Source of the DNA: an uncultured Pelagibacteraceae bacterium
Lineage (GTDB): Bacteria; Pseudomonadota; Alphaproteobacteria; Pelagibacterales; Pelagibacteraceae
Assembly (NCBI GenBank): GCA_902634485.1
Contig: CACPKA010000002.1
Location: forward strand, 17,169-81,168
DNA: 64,000 bases
Direction of reading: 5' to 3'
Part shown: piece by piece, positions 31,504 to 40,511 of the stretch
How positions within the stretch are numbered: the first letter of the stretch is position 1
Layout of the letters: every line of letters starts with the position of its first letter
Notes under the pieces: generated by a model
What the model saw: only the letters and a program-made list of their open reading frames with translations
What the model was told of the DNA's origin: nothing
The model's database searches: none
Made by a program: the position numbers and the translations under genes

Positions 31504-33842
31504 TAGTAGAACTTTAATATATTATTATTGTTTAATCTATCATTAATATTTCCATAAGAAATTACTTTATTATTTACTTTTTCTTTTTTAAAAGCTTCTA
31601 TAATTGTTTCTTTAGATCCAAACTTGGCTTTTTTTCCTGATTGAGATTCGATCACCATCATTGAAATTTCTGGAGGGACTTTAAATGGACGAGCATCCTT
31701 TTTCTTAATAGCTTTTTTTACAAAATCTTTAAAGATCGGCATTGCAGTTTTAGCTCCCGTTTCAAAGCGTCCTAGAGGTTTTGGCTCATCCATTCCAACA
31801 TAAACACCGATTACTAATTTAGAAGTGTATCCAATAAACCAAGTATCGGTATTTTTGTTTGTGGTTCCAGTTTTTCCTGCTAAGTCCAAATTTAAATTTC
31901 TTAAACCTTTTCCTGTACCTCTTTTGATAGCACCCTCAAGAATAGATGTTATTTGATAAGCTGTTTGTGGTGAAATAACTTGTGTAAAATTATCAGAAAT
32001 TTTTGGCATCTTTTCACTAATATAAGAAATTTGATCACATTTATTACATAATCTAGTTTCTGTATTAAAAAAAGTAATTCCTTCGGAATCTTGAATCCGA
32101 TCAATTAATATAGGATTAATTTTTTTTCCTCCATTTACAAAAGAACAGTAAGCTGAAGTTAGTTTTAATAATGTAGTTTCTGCTGATCCAAGTGAAATAG
32201 ATAAAAGTTCTTTTGGACTTTCATAAATTCCCATATCTTTTGAAAATTTTATTATTTTTTTTACACCTATCGCTTGTGCAATTCTAACCGTCATTAAATT
32301 TCTTGATTTTTCCAAACCCATTCTAAGTGTAGAAACGCCATAAAATTTTTTTCCATAATTTTCTGGTTTCCACATTTTTAAATCAGATCCCTGCTCTAAT
32401 ACTAATGGCGCATCTAAAACTAAACTATTTGGCGAAAAATTATTTTCTAATGCTAAAGCATATATAAAAGGTTTAAAAGCAGATCCCGGTTGCCTTAGAG
32501 CTTGGGATGCTCTATTAAATTCACTTTTTTTAAAACTAAAACCTCCTGATAAAGCATAAACTCTTCCAGTAAAAGGATCCATTGCTACTATACCTCCATT
32601 GATTTTTGGAAGTTGTTTCAATTCATAATTATTGTTTTTAATTTTTTTTACGTAAATAATGTCTCCAATTTTAAAGATTTCGCTAAAATCTTTTTTTGTC
32701 CAAATTATATTTTCATATTCAATAATGCCTTCATTGTCATCTATTGTTTTAATCAATGTTTCAAATTTATTAATTTCTTTTACCTGTGCAAGTTCCCAAC
32801 CAATAGACTTTTCCAGCATGAATTTTTCTAAATCATTTTTCCAATTTTTATTATTTTTTTTATTGGTTAACGGACCTCTCCAACCCTTTCTTCTATCATA
32901 AACTTCTAAACCTTTTCTTAAAGATGAAGTGGCCAAATTTTGTAATTCAATATCTAAGGGTGTTTTAATATTAAATCCTTGGTTATAAACTTTTTCAAAT
33001 CCAAATTTATCTACTACATATTTTCTAACATCTTCAACATAATATCTTGTGTCTTCTAGATAAATTTTTTTTCTTTTACTTAATTTAATTTTTTTATTTA
33101 CATATTTAATATATTCTTCAGAATTTAAATAATTATTATCATGTAAATTTTTCAATACTAAATTTCTTCTAAATGTTGCAAGTTCTTCATTTTTATAAGG
33201 ATTGTATTTACTTGGTGCTTTGGGAAGCGCTGCAAGTAATGCGGCTTCCTCATAGTCCAAATCACTAATTGGTTTATTAAAATACTCCAAACTTGCTGAA
33301 GCTATACCATAAGCTCCTTGACCTAGATAAATTTGGTTTAAGTAAAGTTCTAAAATTCTTTTTTTTGACAAAGCTCTTTCTATTCTGAAAGCTAGAATTG
33401 CTTCTTTAATTTTTCTATTAAGACTCACCTCATTACTAAGTAAAAAATTTTTAGCAACTTGTTGAGTTATCGTAGATGCACCTTCTAATCTTTTAGAGTT
33501 TATTAAATTTGAAACATTATTTACCGTAGCTCTAATTACCCCTTTCGCATCAACCCCAGGGTGAGAGAAAAAATTTTTATCTTCTGCTGATAAAAAAGCC
33601 TTTATTACTTTTTCTGGAATTGCATCATAAGGAACAAATATCCTTTTTTCCTTAGAAAAATCACTAACTAGCTTACCTTCTCCAGAATATAACTTGCTTG
33701 AAACTGGAGGTTTATAGCTTTTTAAAAATTTGTAATCGGGTAGTTTGTTCGAAAATGCCCATAAAATAGCTATTACAACTACTGATCCTATTAACAAGCT
33801 TGATGATAAGATTATAAATAATTTTTTAACTAAATTGTTCAT
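31503..33842 (-). CDS. mrcA: Penicillin-binding protein 1A (bifunctional transglycosylase/transpeptidase)
   Basis: A 779-residue class A PBP. One N-terminal membrane anchor (about 8-30) is followed by the GT51 transglycosylase domain with EDKNFFSHPGVD, GASTITQQVAKNF and RKIKEAILA (about 85-160). The transpeptidase has the catalytic SxxK in RQPGSAFKPF (about 450), the SxN-like site in EKSRNLM and KTGTT near residue 655. It polymerises and cross-links peptidoglycan in the periplasm. First gene of the PBP1A-prfB-AsmA unit, divergent from rne. Confidence 0.94.
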   Translation of the reverse strand: MNNLVKKLFIILSSSLLIGSVVVIAILWAFSNKLPDYKFLKSYKPPVSSKLYSGEGKLVSDFSKEKRIFVPYDAIPEKVIKAFLSAEDKNFFSHPGVDAKGVIRATVNNVSNLINSKRLEGASTITQQVAKNFLLSNEVSLNRKIKEAILAFRIERALSKKRILELYLNQIYLGQGAYGIASASLEYFNKPISDLDYEEAALLAALPKAPSKYNPYKNEELATFRRNLVLKNLHDNNYLNSEEYIKYVNKKIKLSKRKKIYLEDTRYYVEDVRKYVVDKFGFEKVYNQGFNIKTPLDIELQNLATSSLRKGLEVYDRRKGWRGPLTNKKNNKNWKNDLEKFMLEKSIGWELAQVKEINKFETLIKTIDDNEGIIEYENIIWTKKDFSEIFKIGDIIYVKKIKNNNYELKQLPKINGGIVAMDPFTGRVYALSGGFSFKKSEFNRASQALRQPGSAFKPFIYALALENNFSPNSLVLDAPLVLEQGSDLKMWKPENYGKKFYGVSTLRMGLEKSRNLMTVRIAQAIGVKKIIKFSKDMGIYESPKELLSISLGSAETTLLKLTSAYCSFVNGGKKINPILIDRIQDSEGITFFNTETRLCNKCDQISYISEKMPKISDNFTQVISPQTAYQITSILEGAIKRGTGKGLRNLNLDLAGKTGTTNKNTDTWFIGYTSKLVIGVYVGMDEPKPLGRFETGAKTAMPIFKDFVKKAIKKKDARPFKVPPEISMMVIESQSGKKAKFGSKETIIEAFKKEKVNNKVISYGNINDRLNNNNILKFY

Positions 33843-33930
33843 TTTAGTTTTATTTAACTAATGAATTTGTTAAAGTTAAGGCATCAAAATTTAACAGAAT
33901 TTATTAAATGAAACTAATAATCAAAAAAAT

Positions 33931-35694
33931 ATGGAAAAAAATTTATATATTGATGCATCGCATCCTAATGAAACTAGAGTTGTTCTTAAATCAAATGGAA
34001 ACATTGAAGATTATGAATATGAAGGTATAAAAAATAATCTCATTAAAAATAACATATATCTAGGAAAAGTAAGTCGCGTCGAACCATCATTGCAAGCTGC
34101 CTTTGTTGATTTTGGAAGAGAAAGGCACGGTTTCCTATCTTTTAATGATATACAGTCTGATTATTACCAAATACCACAAAGTGATTTAGAAAAAATAAAA
34201 CAAGAAGAGGAGTTAGCAAGAGAAAAGCTTTTAAAAGAAAGCGAACAATTGGAGGAAAAAAATTTAAATGAAGGAAATTTAAATGATGACGATCCAGCAG
34301 AAAGTAAAAACGAAAATTTTGAAAATGGTGAAAATATAAATCTAGAAAAAAAATATCCAAAAAAAAGATATAAAATACAAGAAGTTATAAAACCTAATCA
34401 GGTAATTCTTGTGCAAGTTTTAAAAGATGAAAGAGGGTTAAAAGGTGCAGCCTTAAGTACTTTTATATCTATAGCAGGAAAATATATTGTTTTAATGCCT
34501 AATACACCCAAAGGGGGCGGAATATCTAGAAAAATTTTTAATCCATCGGAAAGAAAAAAAATTAGAACTATTTTAAATCAAATCGAAATTCCTAAAGAAA
34601 TGGGAATAATAGTAAGAACGGCAGGATCACACAAAACTAAAAATGATATAGATTATGACCTTCAAAACTTATTGAAAATTTGGAATTCAATTAAAGAAAC
34701 TGCAATGAATTCCATGGCACCATCCTTAGTCCATCATGAAAGTGAAATTATTAAAAGAACTTTAAGAGATATGTGTGATGAAGATACAAAAAATATAATT
34801 GTCGAAGGTAACGAAGGATATCAAAAAGCAAAAAATTTTATGAAATTGCTAATGCCAAAATATGTAAAAAGAGTAAAAAAATATAGAGATAAAATTCCAT
34901 TATTTGTAAAAGAAGATATTGAGCTTAAACTAAACGAAATTTTTGAAACTCAAGTAAAACTTGCTTCTGGCGGATATTTAGTAATTAATCCAACTGAAGC
35001 TCTTGTTTCAATAGATGTAAACTCAGGAAAATCTATTAAACAAAAAAATATTGAAAGTACTGCTGTAAATACTAATCTTGAAGCTGCTGATGAAATATCT
35101 AGACAAATAAAAATTAGAGATCTATCAGGGCTTATAATTATTGATTTCATAGACATGCATAATTTTGGAAATAGAAGATTAATTGAAAGAAAATTAAAAG
35201 AAAAATGCAGATCTGATAGAGCAAGAATTCAAATAGGAAGAATAAGTACTTTTGGCCTGCTTGAAATGTCTAGACAAAGATTAAGGGAGAGCGCAGTTAA
35301 ATGGAATATAGCTTTAACAAATGAGTCTTTTGCTCTTAAACTTTTAAAAACTGTTGAATTAAAATCAATTAGCAATAAATCAAAGATAGTTAAAATTAGA
35401 ACCTGCGATAAAATTTGTAGCTTTATAAATGATAACTTTTTGGAAGATATTAAATACTTCGAAAAAAAAAATAAAATAAAAATTGAAATTGCTAATGATA
35501 ATACTTTAATTATCCCAGATCATGTAATTGAATTTCAAAATAAGTCAAAAAAAATTATCGAGAAAATAGAAACTATTACAACGTTAAAAAAATTAGAAAT
35601 TGTGAATGAAAAAATTAAAAGCCAGAAGCTTCCTAATAAAAAATTTAAAAAGAAAAAATTTTATAAAAAAAAATACTTTAAGAAAAATAATTAA
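33931..35694 (+). CDS. rne: Ribonuclease E/G
   Basis: A 587-residue endoribonuclease. The N-terminal S1 domain is split by an acidic insert (about 85-150). The catalytic aspartates are in LVSIDVNSG (about 351) and [10 protein letters not shown] (about 407). After [11 protein letters not shown], where RNase E/G has the CPxC zinc-link, this protein reads [10 protein letters not shown] with no cysteine. The C-terminus is a short lysine-rich tail, so the degradosome scaffold of long RNase E proteins is missing. Roles would be mRNA decay and rRNA/tRNA processing. Its stop overlaps that of thiG (TTAA). Confidence 0.93.
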   Translation: MEKNLYIDASHPNETRVVLKSNGNIEDYEYEGIKNNLIKNNIYLGKVSRVEPSLQAAFVDFGRERHGFLSFNDIQSDYYQIPQSDLEKIKQEEELAREKLLKESEQLEEKNLNEGNLNDDDPAESKNENFENGENINLEKKYPKKRYKIQEVIKPNQVILVQVLKDERGLKGAALSTFISIAGKYIVLMPNTPKGGGISRKIFNPSERKKIRTILNQIEIPKEMGIIVRTAGSHKTKNDIDYDLQNLLKIWNSIKETAMNSMAPSLVHHESEIIKRTLRDMCDEDTKNIIVEGNEGYQKAKNFMKLLMPKYVKRVKKYRDKIPLFVKEDIELKLNEIFETQVKLASGGYLVINPTEALVSIDVNSGKSIKQKNIESTAVNTNLEAADEISRQIKIRDLSGLIIIDFIDMHNFGNRRLIERKLKEKCRSDRARIQIGRISTFGLLEMSRQRLRESAVKWNIALTNESFALKLLKTVELKSISNKSKIVKIRTCDKICSFINDNFLEDIKYFEKKNKIKIEIANDNTLIIPDHVIEFQNKSKKIIEKIETITTLKKLEIVNEKIKSQKLPNKKFKKKKFYKKKYFKKNN

Positions 35695-36467
35695 ATCAAA
35701 CCATCTTTGGGAGAAGATGGACTGCCATAAGTAGCTAAGTTAATTCTACCAGAAAGATATGATTGTCTTCCAGATAATACCGCATATTTCATGGCTTGAG
35801 CCATCTTATAAGGATCTTTAGCTTTGGCTATTGCAGTATTCACTAAAACTCCATCGCATCCTAACTCCATAGCTATTGAAGCGTCTGAAGCTTGACCGAT
35901 ACCAGCGTCAATAATTAATGGTAATTTTGTTTGTCTCCTTATTATTTGTATATTTATTTTATTTTGAATTCCAAGACCTGATCCAATTGGAGCGGCTAGA
36001 GGCATTATAGCTGAAGCGCCTGCATTTTCTAATCGTTTTGCCATTAAAGGATCGTCAGTGCAGTAAACCATAACTTTAAATCCTTCTTTTGCTAACACTT
36101 CTGTTGAGTTTAATGTTTCAATTATATCTGGATATAAAGTTTTTTTATCTCCTAAAACTTCTAATTTAACTAATTTCCAACCTCCAATTTCTCTAGCTAA
36201 TCTTAAAGTTCTTAAAGCTTCATCTGAATTAAAACATCCTGCTGTATTTGGTAAATAAGTTATTTTTTTTGGATCTATGTAGTCCATTAGTAATGGTTTT
36301 TTTTTATCAACTATATTCACTCTTCTTACTGCCACTGTAACAATATCTGCTCCAGATACTGCTACTGCCTTTGCGCATTGAGACATGCTTTTATACTTCC
36401 CTGTTCCTACAATTAAACGAGATTTAAATTTTTTGTTTGCTATTACAAATTTATCATTTTTTTTCAT
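35691..36467 (-). CDS. thiG: Thiazole synthase
   Basis: A 258-residue ThiG that forms the thiazole phosphate of thiamin from deoxyxylulose 5-phosphate, a glycine- or tyrosine-derived imine and ThiS thiocarboxylate. It shows [10 protein letters not shown] near residue 18, [15 protein letters not shown] around residue 110, [12 protein letters not shown] and the C-terminal [15 protein letters not shown]. The ORF track uses a TTG one codon earlier; ATG at 36467 overlaps the thiS stop (TGATG) and is preferred. Confidence 0.95.
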   Translation of the reverse strand: MKKNDKFVIANKKFKSRLIVGTGKYKSMSQCAKAVAVSGADIVTVAVRRVNIVDKKKPLLMDYIDPKKITYLPNTAGCFNSDEALRTLRLAREIGGWKLVKLEVLGDKKTLYPDIIETLNSTEVLAKEGFKVMVYCTDDPLMAKRLENAGASAIMPLAAPIGSGLGIQNKINIQIIRRQTKLPLIIDAGIGQASDASIAMELGCDGVLVNTAIAKAKDPYKMAQAMKYAVLSGRQSYLSGRINLATYGSPSSPKDGLI

Positions 36468-36685
36468 CAACCTCCTCCAATAAAATGGACTATTTCAATT
36501 TTATCATTTTTCTTTATTATAATTTTATTTATTGATTTTTTATTCACTATCTTTTGATTTAATTCAATTGCAACCTTATTTATTGGAAGTTTCATTTTTT
36601 TAATAAGATTAAGTAAAGTAATTTTATCTAATATTTTAATGTATTTACCATTTAATTTAATTTTTATTTTATTTATTTTTTTCAT
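36467..36685 (-). CDS. thiS: Sulfur carrier protein ThiS
   Basis: A 72-residue ubiquitin-fold sulfur carrier ending in FIGGG, the C-terminal glycine tail that is thiocarboxylated. It is slightly longer and much more lysine/isoleucine-rich than E. coli ThiS. It lies directly upstream of thiG with a one-base overlap. No thiC, thiD, thiE, thiF or thiO lies in this window. SAR11 cells are known to lack thiC and to need an external pyrimidine precursor. Confidence 0.9.
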   Translation of the reverse strand: MKKINKIKIKLNGKYIKILDKITLLNLIKKMKLPINKVAIELNQKIVNKKSINKIIIKKNDKIEIVHFIGGG

Positions 36686-36701
36686 AATATATAAAGAGTT
36701 A

Positions 36702-37148
36702 ATGAAAAATAATATTATTGTTATTAATGGACCAAATCTTAATCTATTAGGAGAGAGAGAACAATCACAATATGGTACTATTAAATATGAAGATTTAAAA
36801 AATGAGTGCCTAAAATATTCTAAAGAATTAGGAATTAATGTTGATTTTAAACAATCAAATATTGAAGGTGAAATAGTTACTGAAATACAAAATGCAAGAA
36901 AAAATTACCAAGGGTTGATAATAAATGCCGCAGGATTTACCCATACTTCTGTTGCTATACGCGATGCAATAACTATTTTTAAAAAACCTTCTATAGAACT
37001 ACATATATCGAACATATATAAAAGAGAGGAATTTAGGCATAAATCTATGATTAGCGATGTTGTTACTGGAATAATTTGTGGACTTGGATCAAATGGTTAT
37101 ATTTTGGCCATAAATGCAATGCAAAATTTGCTAAAAAATGGAAATTGA
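36702..37148 (+). CDS. aroQ: 3-Dehydroquinate dehydratase, type II
   Basis: A 148-residue type II dehydroquinase of the shikimate pathway. INGPNLNLLGERE (about 7-19) and INAAGFTHTSVAIRDA (about 76-91) hold the active-site tyrosine region and histidine, and HISNIYKREEFRH follows. The ORF track extends upstream to 36639 across the divergent thiS start; the ATG at 36702 gives the normal family length. It heads the aroQ-accB-accC unit, a common alphaproteobacterial arrangement. Confidence 0.95.
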   Translation: MKNNIIVINGPNLNLLGEREQSQYGTIKYEDLKNECLKYSKELGINVDFKQSNIEGEIVTEIQNARKNYQGLIINAAGFTHTSVAIRDAITIFKKPSIELHISNIYKREEFRHKSMISDVVTGIICGLGSNGYILAINAMQNLLKNGN

Positions 37149-37494
37149 CAAAAAAATAATTCAAAAGTTAATTGAGACACTAGAAGATTTAAAAAAATCT
37201 ACTAAAGGAATGGATTTAAATCTTGCTGAAGTTAAGAAAGAAAAAGAAATTGAAATTCCAAAAAATGTTGTAAAAAGTCCAATAGTAGGAACTGCCTATT
37301 TGTCACCTGAGCCTGGAGCTAAACCTTTTGTATCTTCTGGAAAAAAAATTAAAAAAGGTGATACTGTTATGATTGTGGAAGCTATGAAAACAATGAACCA
37401 TGTTCCTTCTACTATGGATGGTATAGTAAAAAAAATTAGTGTTGAAGATGGTCAGCCTGTTGAATATGACCAAATCCTTATTGTTCTAGAATAA
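37138..37494 (+). CDS. accB: Biotin carboxyl carrier protein of acetyl-CoA carboxylase
   Basis: A 118-residue BCCP with the biotinylation motif VEAMKTMN (lysine at about residue 82). The biotinyl domain (about 45-118) is complete. The usual proline/alanine-rich linker is nearly absent, making it 30-40 residues shorter than E. coli AccB. It overlaps aroQ by 11 bases and accC by one. Carries the carboxybiotin between AccC and the carboxyltransferase in fatty-acid synthesis. Confidence 0.95.
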   Translation: MEIDKKIIQKLIETLEDLKKSTKGMDLNLAEVKKEKEIEIPKNVVKSPIVGTAYLSPEPGAKPFVSSGKKIKKGDTVMIVEAMKTMNHVPSTMDGIVKKISVEDGQPVEYDQILIVLE

Positions 37495-38831
37495 TGTTTA
37501 AAAAAATATTGATAGCAAACAGAGGTGAAATTGCTGTTAGAATAATTAGAGCATGTAAAGAATGGGGCATTGAAACTGTAGCTGTTCATTCTAATGTAGA
37601 CAAAGACAGCATGCACGTAAGGCTAGCAGACGAAAGTGTTTGCATTGGGTCTCACCAACCATCAAGTAGTTATTTAAATATACCTTCTATATTGTCTGCA
37701 ATTGAATTAACTAATGCTGAAGCTGTTCATCCTGGTTATGGTTTTTTATCTGAAAATGCGAATTTTGCAAAAATTCTTGAAGAAAATAATATAAAATTTA
37801 TTGGACCATCTTCAAAATTAATTAAAATGATGGGAGATAAAATTGAGGCAAAAAAAATTGCAAAAAATTATGGTTTGCCAGTTATAGAAGGTTCAGAAGG
37901 TGGAGTTTCAGATTTAAAAGAAGGAAAAGAAATATCAAAAAAAATAGGTTTCCCAATTCTTATAAAAGCTGCTGGTGGTGGTGGAGGAAAAGGAATGAAG
38001 ATAGTTCATGATGAAAAAAAATTTGATTTATCTTTTTCTTCTGCAAAAACTGAAGCGATGAAATACTTTGGTAACGACGAAGTATATATAGAAAAATTTT
38101 TTCAAAATCCAAGACATATAGAAGTACAAGTATTATCTGGAAAAAATAGAACTATTCATTTGCATGAAAGAGATTGCTCTGTTCAAAGAAGACATCAAAA
38201 ACTTATTGAAGAAACACCAAGTCCAGTTTTGACAGACAAAATAAGAAAAGACCTATTTGAAAAAACAGTTAATATGGTAAGCAAAATTGGTTATGAAGGA
38301 GCTGGAACTGTAGAGTTTATTTATGAAGATGGAAAATTCTTTTTTTTAGAGATGAATACAAGAGTACAAGTTGAACATCCTGTAACTGAAGTTGTAACAG
38401 GAATAGATATTATAAAAGAGCAGATATTTATAGCTCATTCAGGAAATACAGCTTTAACTCAAGAAGATATAAAACCAAGAGGTCATGCTATAGAGTGTAG
38501 AATTAATGCTGAAGATCCTAGCAAGAATTTTCAGCCTTCTCCTGGAACAATAAGCTTTTGCCACCAACCTTCTGGCTTTAGAACAAGAGTTGATGGTTCA
38601 ATTTATCAAGGATATAAAGTTACACCGTATTACGACAGCATGGTCTGTAAACTAATTTGCCATGGCAGAAATAGAACTGAAGCAATTCAAAGAATGGCTA
38701 GATCATTAGATGAATTTGTAATTGAAGGAATAACTACAACGATAGAATTGCACAAAAAACTTTTATCGCATAAAAAATTTGTAGAATCTGATTTTAATGT
38801 TAGTTGGTTAGATAATGAAAAGATTATTTAA
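37494..38831 (+). CDS. accC: Biotin carboxylase of acetyl-CoA carboxylase
   Basis: A 445-residue ATP-grasp carboxylase that loads CO2 on BCCP-biotin. It has the start KKILIANRGEIAVRIIRACKE, the glycine loop AAGGGGGKGMK (about 160-170), the ERDCSVQRRHQKL segment and EMNTRVQVEHPVTE. Length is standard. It starts at a TAATG junction with accB. Three bases separate its stop from that of the convergent DUF2155 gene. Confidence 0.97.
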   Translation: MFKKILIANRGEIAVRIIRACKEWGIETVAVHSNVDKDSMHVRLADESVCIGSHQPSSSYLNIPSILSAIELTNAEAVHPGYGFLSENANFAKILEENNIKFIGPSSKLIKMMGDKIEAKKIAKNYGLPVIEGSEGGVSDLKEGKEISKKIGFPILIKAAGGGGGKGMKIVHDEKKFDLSFSSAKTEAMKYFGNDEVYIEKFFQNPRHIEVQVLSGKNRTIHLHERDCSVQRRHQKLIEETPSPVLTDKIRKDLFEKTVNMVSKIGYEGAGTVEFIYEDGKFFFLEMNTRVQVEHPVTEVVTGIDIIKEQIFIAHSGNTALTQEDIKPRGHAIECRINAEDPSKNFQPSPGTISFCHQPSGFRTRVDGSIYQGYKVTPYYDSMVCKLICHGRNRTEAIQRMARSLDEFVIEGITTTIELHKKLLSHKKFVESDFNVSWLDNEKII

Positions 38832-38834
38832 TAT

Positions 38835-39245
38835 CTAAAAGCATTTTGTTAGCCAAATATCATAAATGGGGTGATCAAATGGTTTAATTGAAGGGCTAGA
38901 AGAAAAAGTCCAACCATTAAAAACAAATACCTCATCATTACTTTTGTTGCTTAAATCCTTTACCTGTAAATAAGCTGTTATTTCTGGATTATCATCAAAT
39001 TCTGAATTTTTACATTTTAATGCTTTAATAATTAAGTCTTTAAATTTTTTTTCTTTTCCTATCTCCAGCTCTAATTTACTGTTTTTTGAACTTACTTTAT
39101 CTAATATTTTTATTTCTACAAATTTTTCACTTTCAATAATTTTTGATTTTACATGAGTATAAAAGTTAAATAAAACAAAACAAATAAACAAAATAGTTAA
39201 ATAAAATTTATTTTTTCCAAGTTTTATATTTTTTTTTGAATTCAT
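38835..39245 (-). CDS. DUF2155 family protein
   Basis: A 136-residue protein with an N-terminal hydrophobic anchor/signal (about 15-31) and the DUF2155 C-terminal signature FNGWTFSSSPSIKPFDHPIYDIWLTKC. Function unknown; conserved in alphaproteobacteria next to accBC and NDUFA12-like genes, as here. Its start lies 38 bases inside the upstream NDUFA12-like gene, an unusually long overlap for this window, so a later non-ATG start is possible. Confidence 0.85.
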   Translation of the reverse strand: MNSKKNIKLGKNKFYLTILFICFVLFNFYTHVKSKIIESEKFVEIKILDKVSSKNSKLELEIGKEKKFKDLIIKALKCKNSEFDDNPEITAYLQVKDLSNKSNDEVFVFNGWTFSSSPSIKPFDHPIYDIWLTKCF

Positions 39246-39567
39246 TAGTGTTTTTATTTGGATGATAAGAATTGCTGGTTCCAGTCATGTTCGATAAATG
39301 ATCTTTCTGCCAGTCGTATTTTTTTAATTCATGTAAATTTTCTATCTTATTTTTTGTATGATGCATCCAAGAATACCACTCATATGAAATTTTAGTGGCA
39401 TCAATTTCGTCTCTGTAAATTACCCATCTTTTACCATTTTTGTTTTCATAATATTTATTTCCATAAGAGTCTACTCCAACCAACTTTCCATATAAAATAG
39501 TTTGGATTCTTGTTCCAAGCGTTTGCTGATTCCACCAGATGAATATTTGTTTTACAAATGTCAACAT
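39208..39567 (-). CDS. NDUFA12-like NADH:ubiquinone oxidoreductase accessory subunit
   Basis: A 119-residue homologue of the complex I accessory subunit NDUFA12 (B17.2), known mainly from alphaproteobacteria and mitochondria. It has the TRIQTILYGKLVGVDSYGNKYYE start, RRWVIY-like GKRWVIY and EWYSWMHH core motifs. It is encoded away from a nuo operon, as is usual. It overlaps the DUF2155 gene by 38 bases and is divergent from the TSCPD gene across about 114 bases. Confidence 0.88.
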   Translation of the reverse strand: MLTFVKQIFIWWNQQTLGTRIQTILYGKLVGVDSYGNKYYENKNGKRWVIYRDEIDATKISYEWYSWMHHTKNKIENLHELKKYDWQKDHLSNMTGTSNSYHPNKNTNEFKKKYKTWKK

Positions 39568-39681
39568 TTTTTTTCTTTTTTTTTTACAATTTAAAATTGT
39601 AAAAATTAAATTAGACTAAAATTTCTAAATGTATATAAATTAATTATTAGAAGACTCAAAAATTTTATTAAAGGATCCATA

Positions 39682-40509
39682 ATGGCAAAATATCTAGTAG
39701 AAACTTACTATACATGCAGTTTTAAGGTAACTCATTATCTTGAAAACATTGATGAAAAAGAACTGACAAATCTAGAAAAGAGAGATGACGGAAAATTTGA
39801 AATACTGGATGTTAAACTGGATAATAGAAAAACTAAAAATTTAAATAAAACCGTAAATCAAATAAGTAACGATTCAGAAAAAAATAGTAATTTAAAAAAT
39901 GAATCGCTAAATCCAAAAATTATAACTAACGATAATAATCAAAAATTTATTAAAAAACTTAATGAAAGTGTTGGAAAGAGGTTAAGTATGCCTGATAGAA
40001 GAAAAGGATATATTCAAAAAGCCTCTATTGGAAACCACAAAGTTTATTTACACACTGGAGAGTATGAAGATGGAAAGATAGGAGAAATATTTATTGATAC
40101 AAGTAAAGAAGGAGAGTTGGTAAAAGCATTAATGAACAATTTTGCTATAGCGATATCTTTAGGTCTGCAATATGGGGTCCCATTGGACGAGTACGTAAAT
40201 GCTTATGTTGATACTAAATTTGAACCATCTGGAAAAGTAAATGGTAATGATCGTATATTAAGTGCATCCTCTATTTTAGATTATATATTTAGAGAATTAG
40301 CCATATCTTATTTAAATAGAGAAGATCTAGCCCATACACCTTCTATAGGAAGCAAAAATCTAAACAAAGAAGAAGAGGATTTTGATGATCAAAATAAATT
40401 TTTAAAAATAGTAAAGGATATTACTAGTAAAGGATTTGTAAGAAATGATTATAAAAAAAATCTAGTTGATTTATCAGATATAAAAATTAACCTTAAAGGA
40501 AAAAAATAA
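39682..40509 (+). CDS. Stand-alone TSCPD / class II ribonucleotide reductase C-terminal-like protein
   Basis: A 275-residue protein. Residues ~100-225 ([75 protein letters not shown]) match the TSCPD-containing tail of alphaproteobacterial NrdJ (B12-dependent reductase). The catalytic barrel is absent and the reading frame is intact, with its own start and normal spacing. It is therefore a free-standing protein rather than a fragment at a junction. Residues ~30-95 are low-complexity N/K/E-rich. Function unproved. Confidence 0.75.
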   Translation: MAKYLVETYYTCSFKVTHYLENIDEKELTNLEKRDDGKFEILDVKLDNRKTKNLNKTVNQISNDSEKNSNLKNESLNPKIITNDNNQKFIKKLNESVGKRLSMPDRRKGYIQKASIGNHKVYLHTGEYEDGKIGEIFIDTSKEGELVKALMNNFAIAISLGLQYGVPLDEYVNAYVDTKFEPSGKVNGNDRILSASSILDYIFRELAISYLNREDLAHTPSIGSKNLNKEEEDFDDQNKFLKIVKDITSKGFVRNDYKKNLVDLSDIKINLKGKK

Positions 40510-40511
40510 TT

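Noticed and set aside
36639-36701. Hydrophobic N-terminal extension of AroQ in the ORF track.
   Set aside because: It is the antisense of the thiS start; the ATG at 36702 gives the standard 148-residue enzyme.
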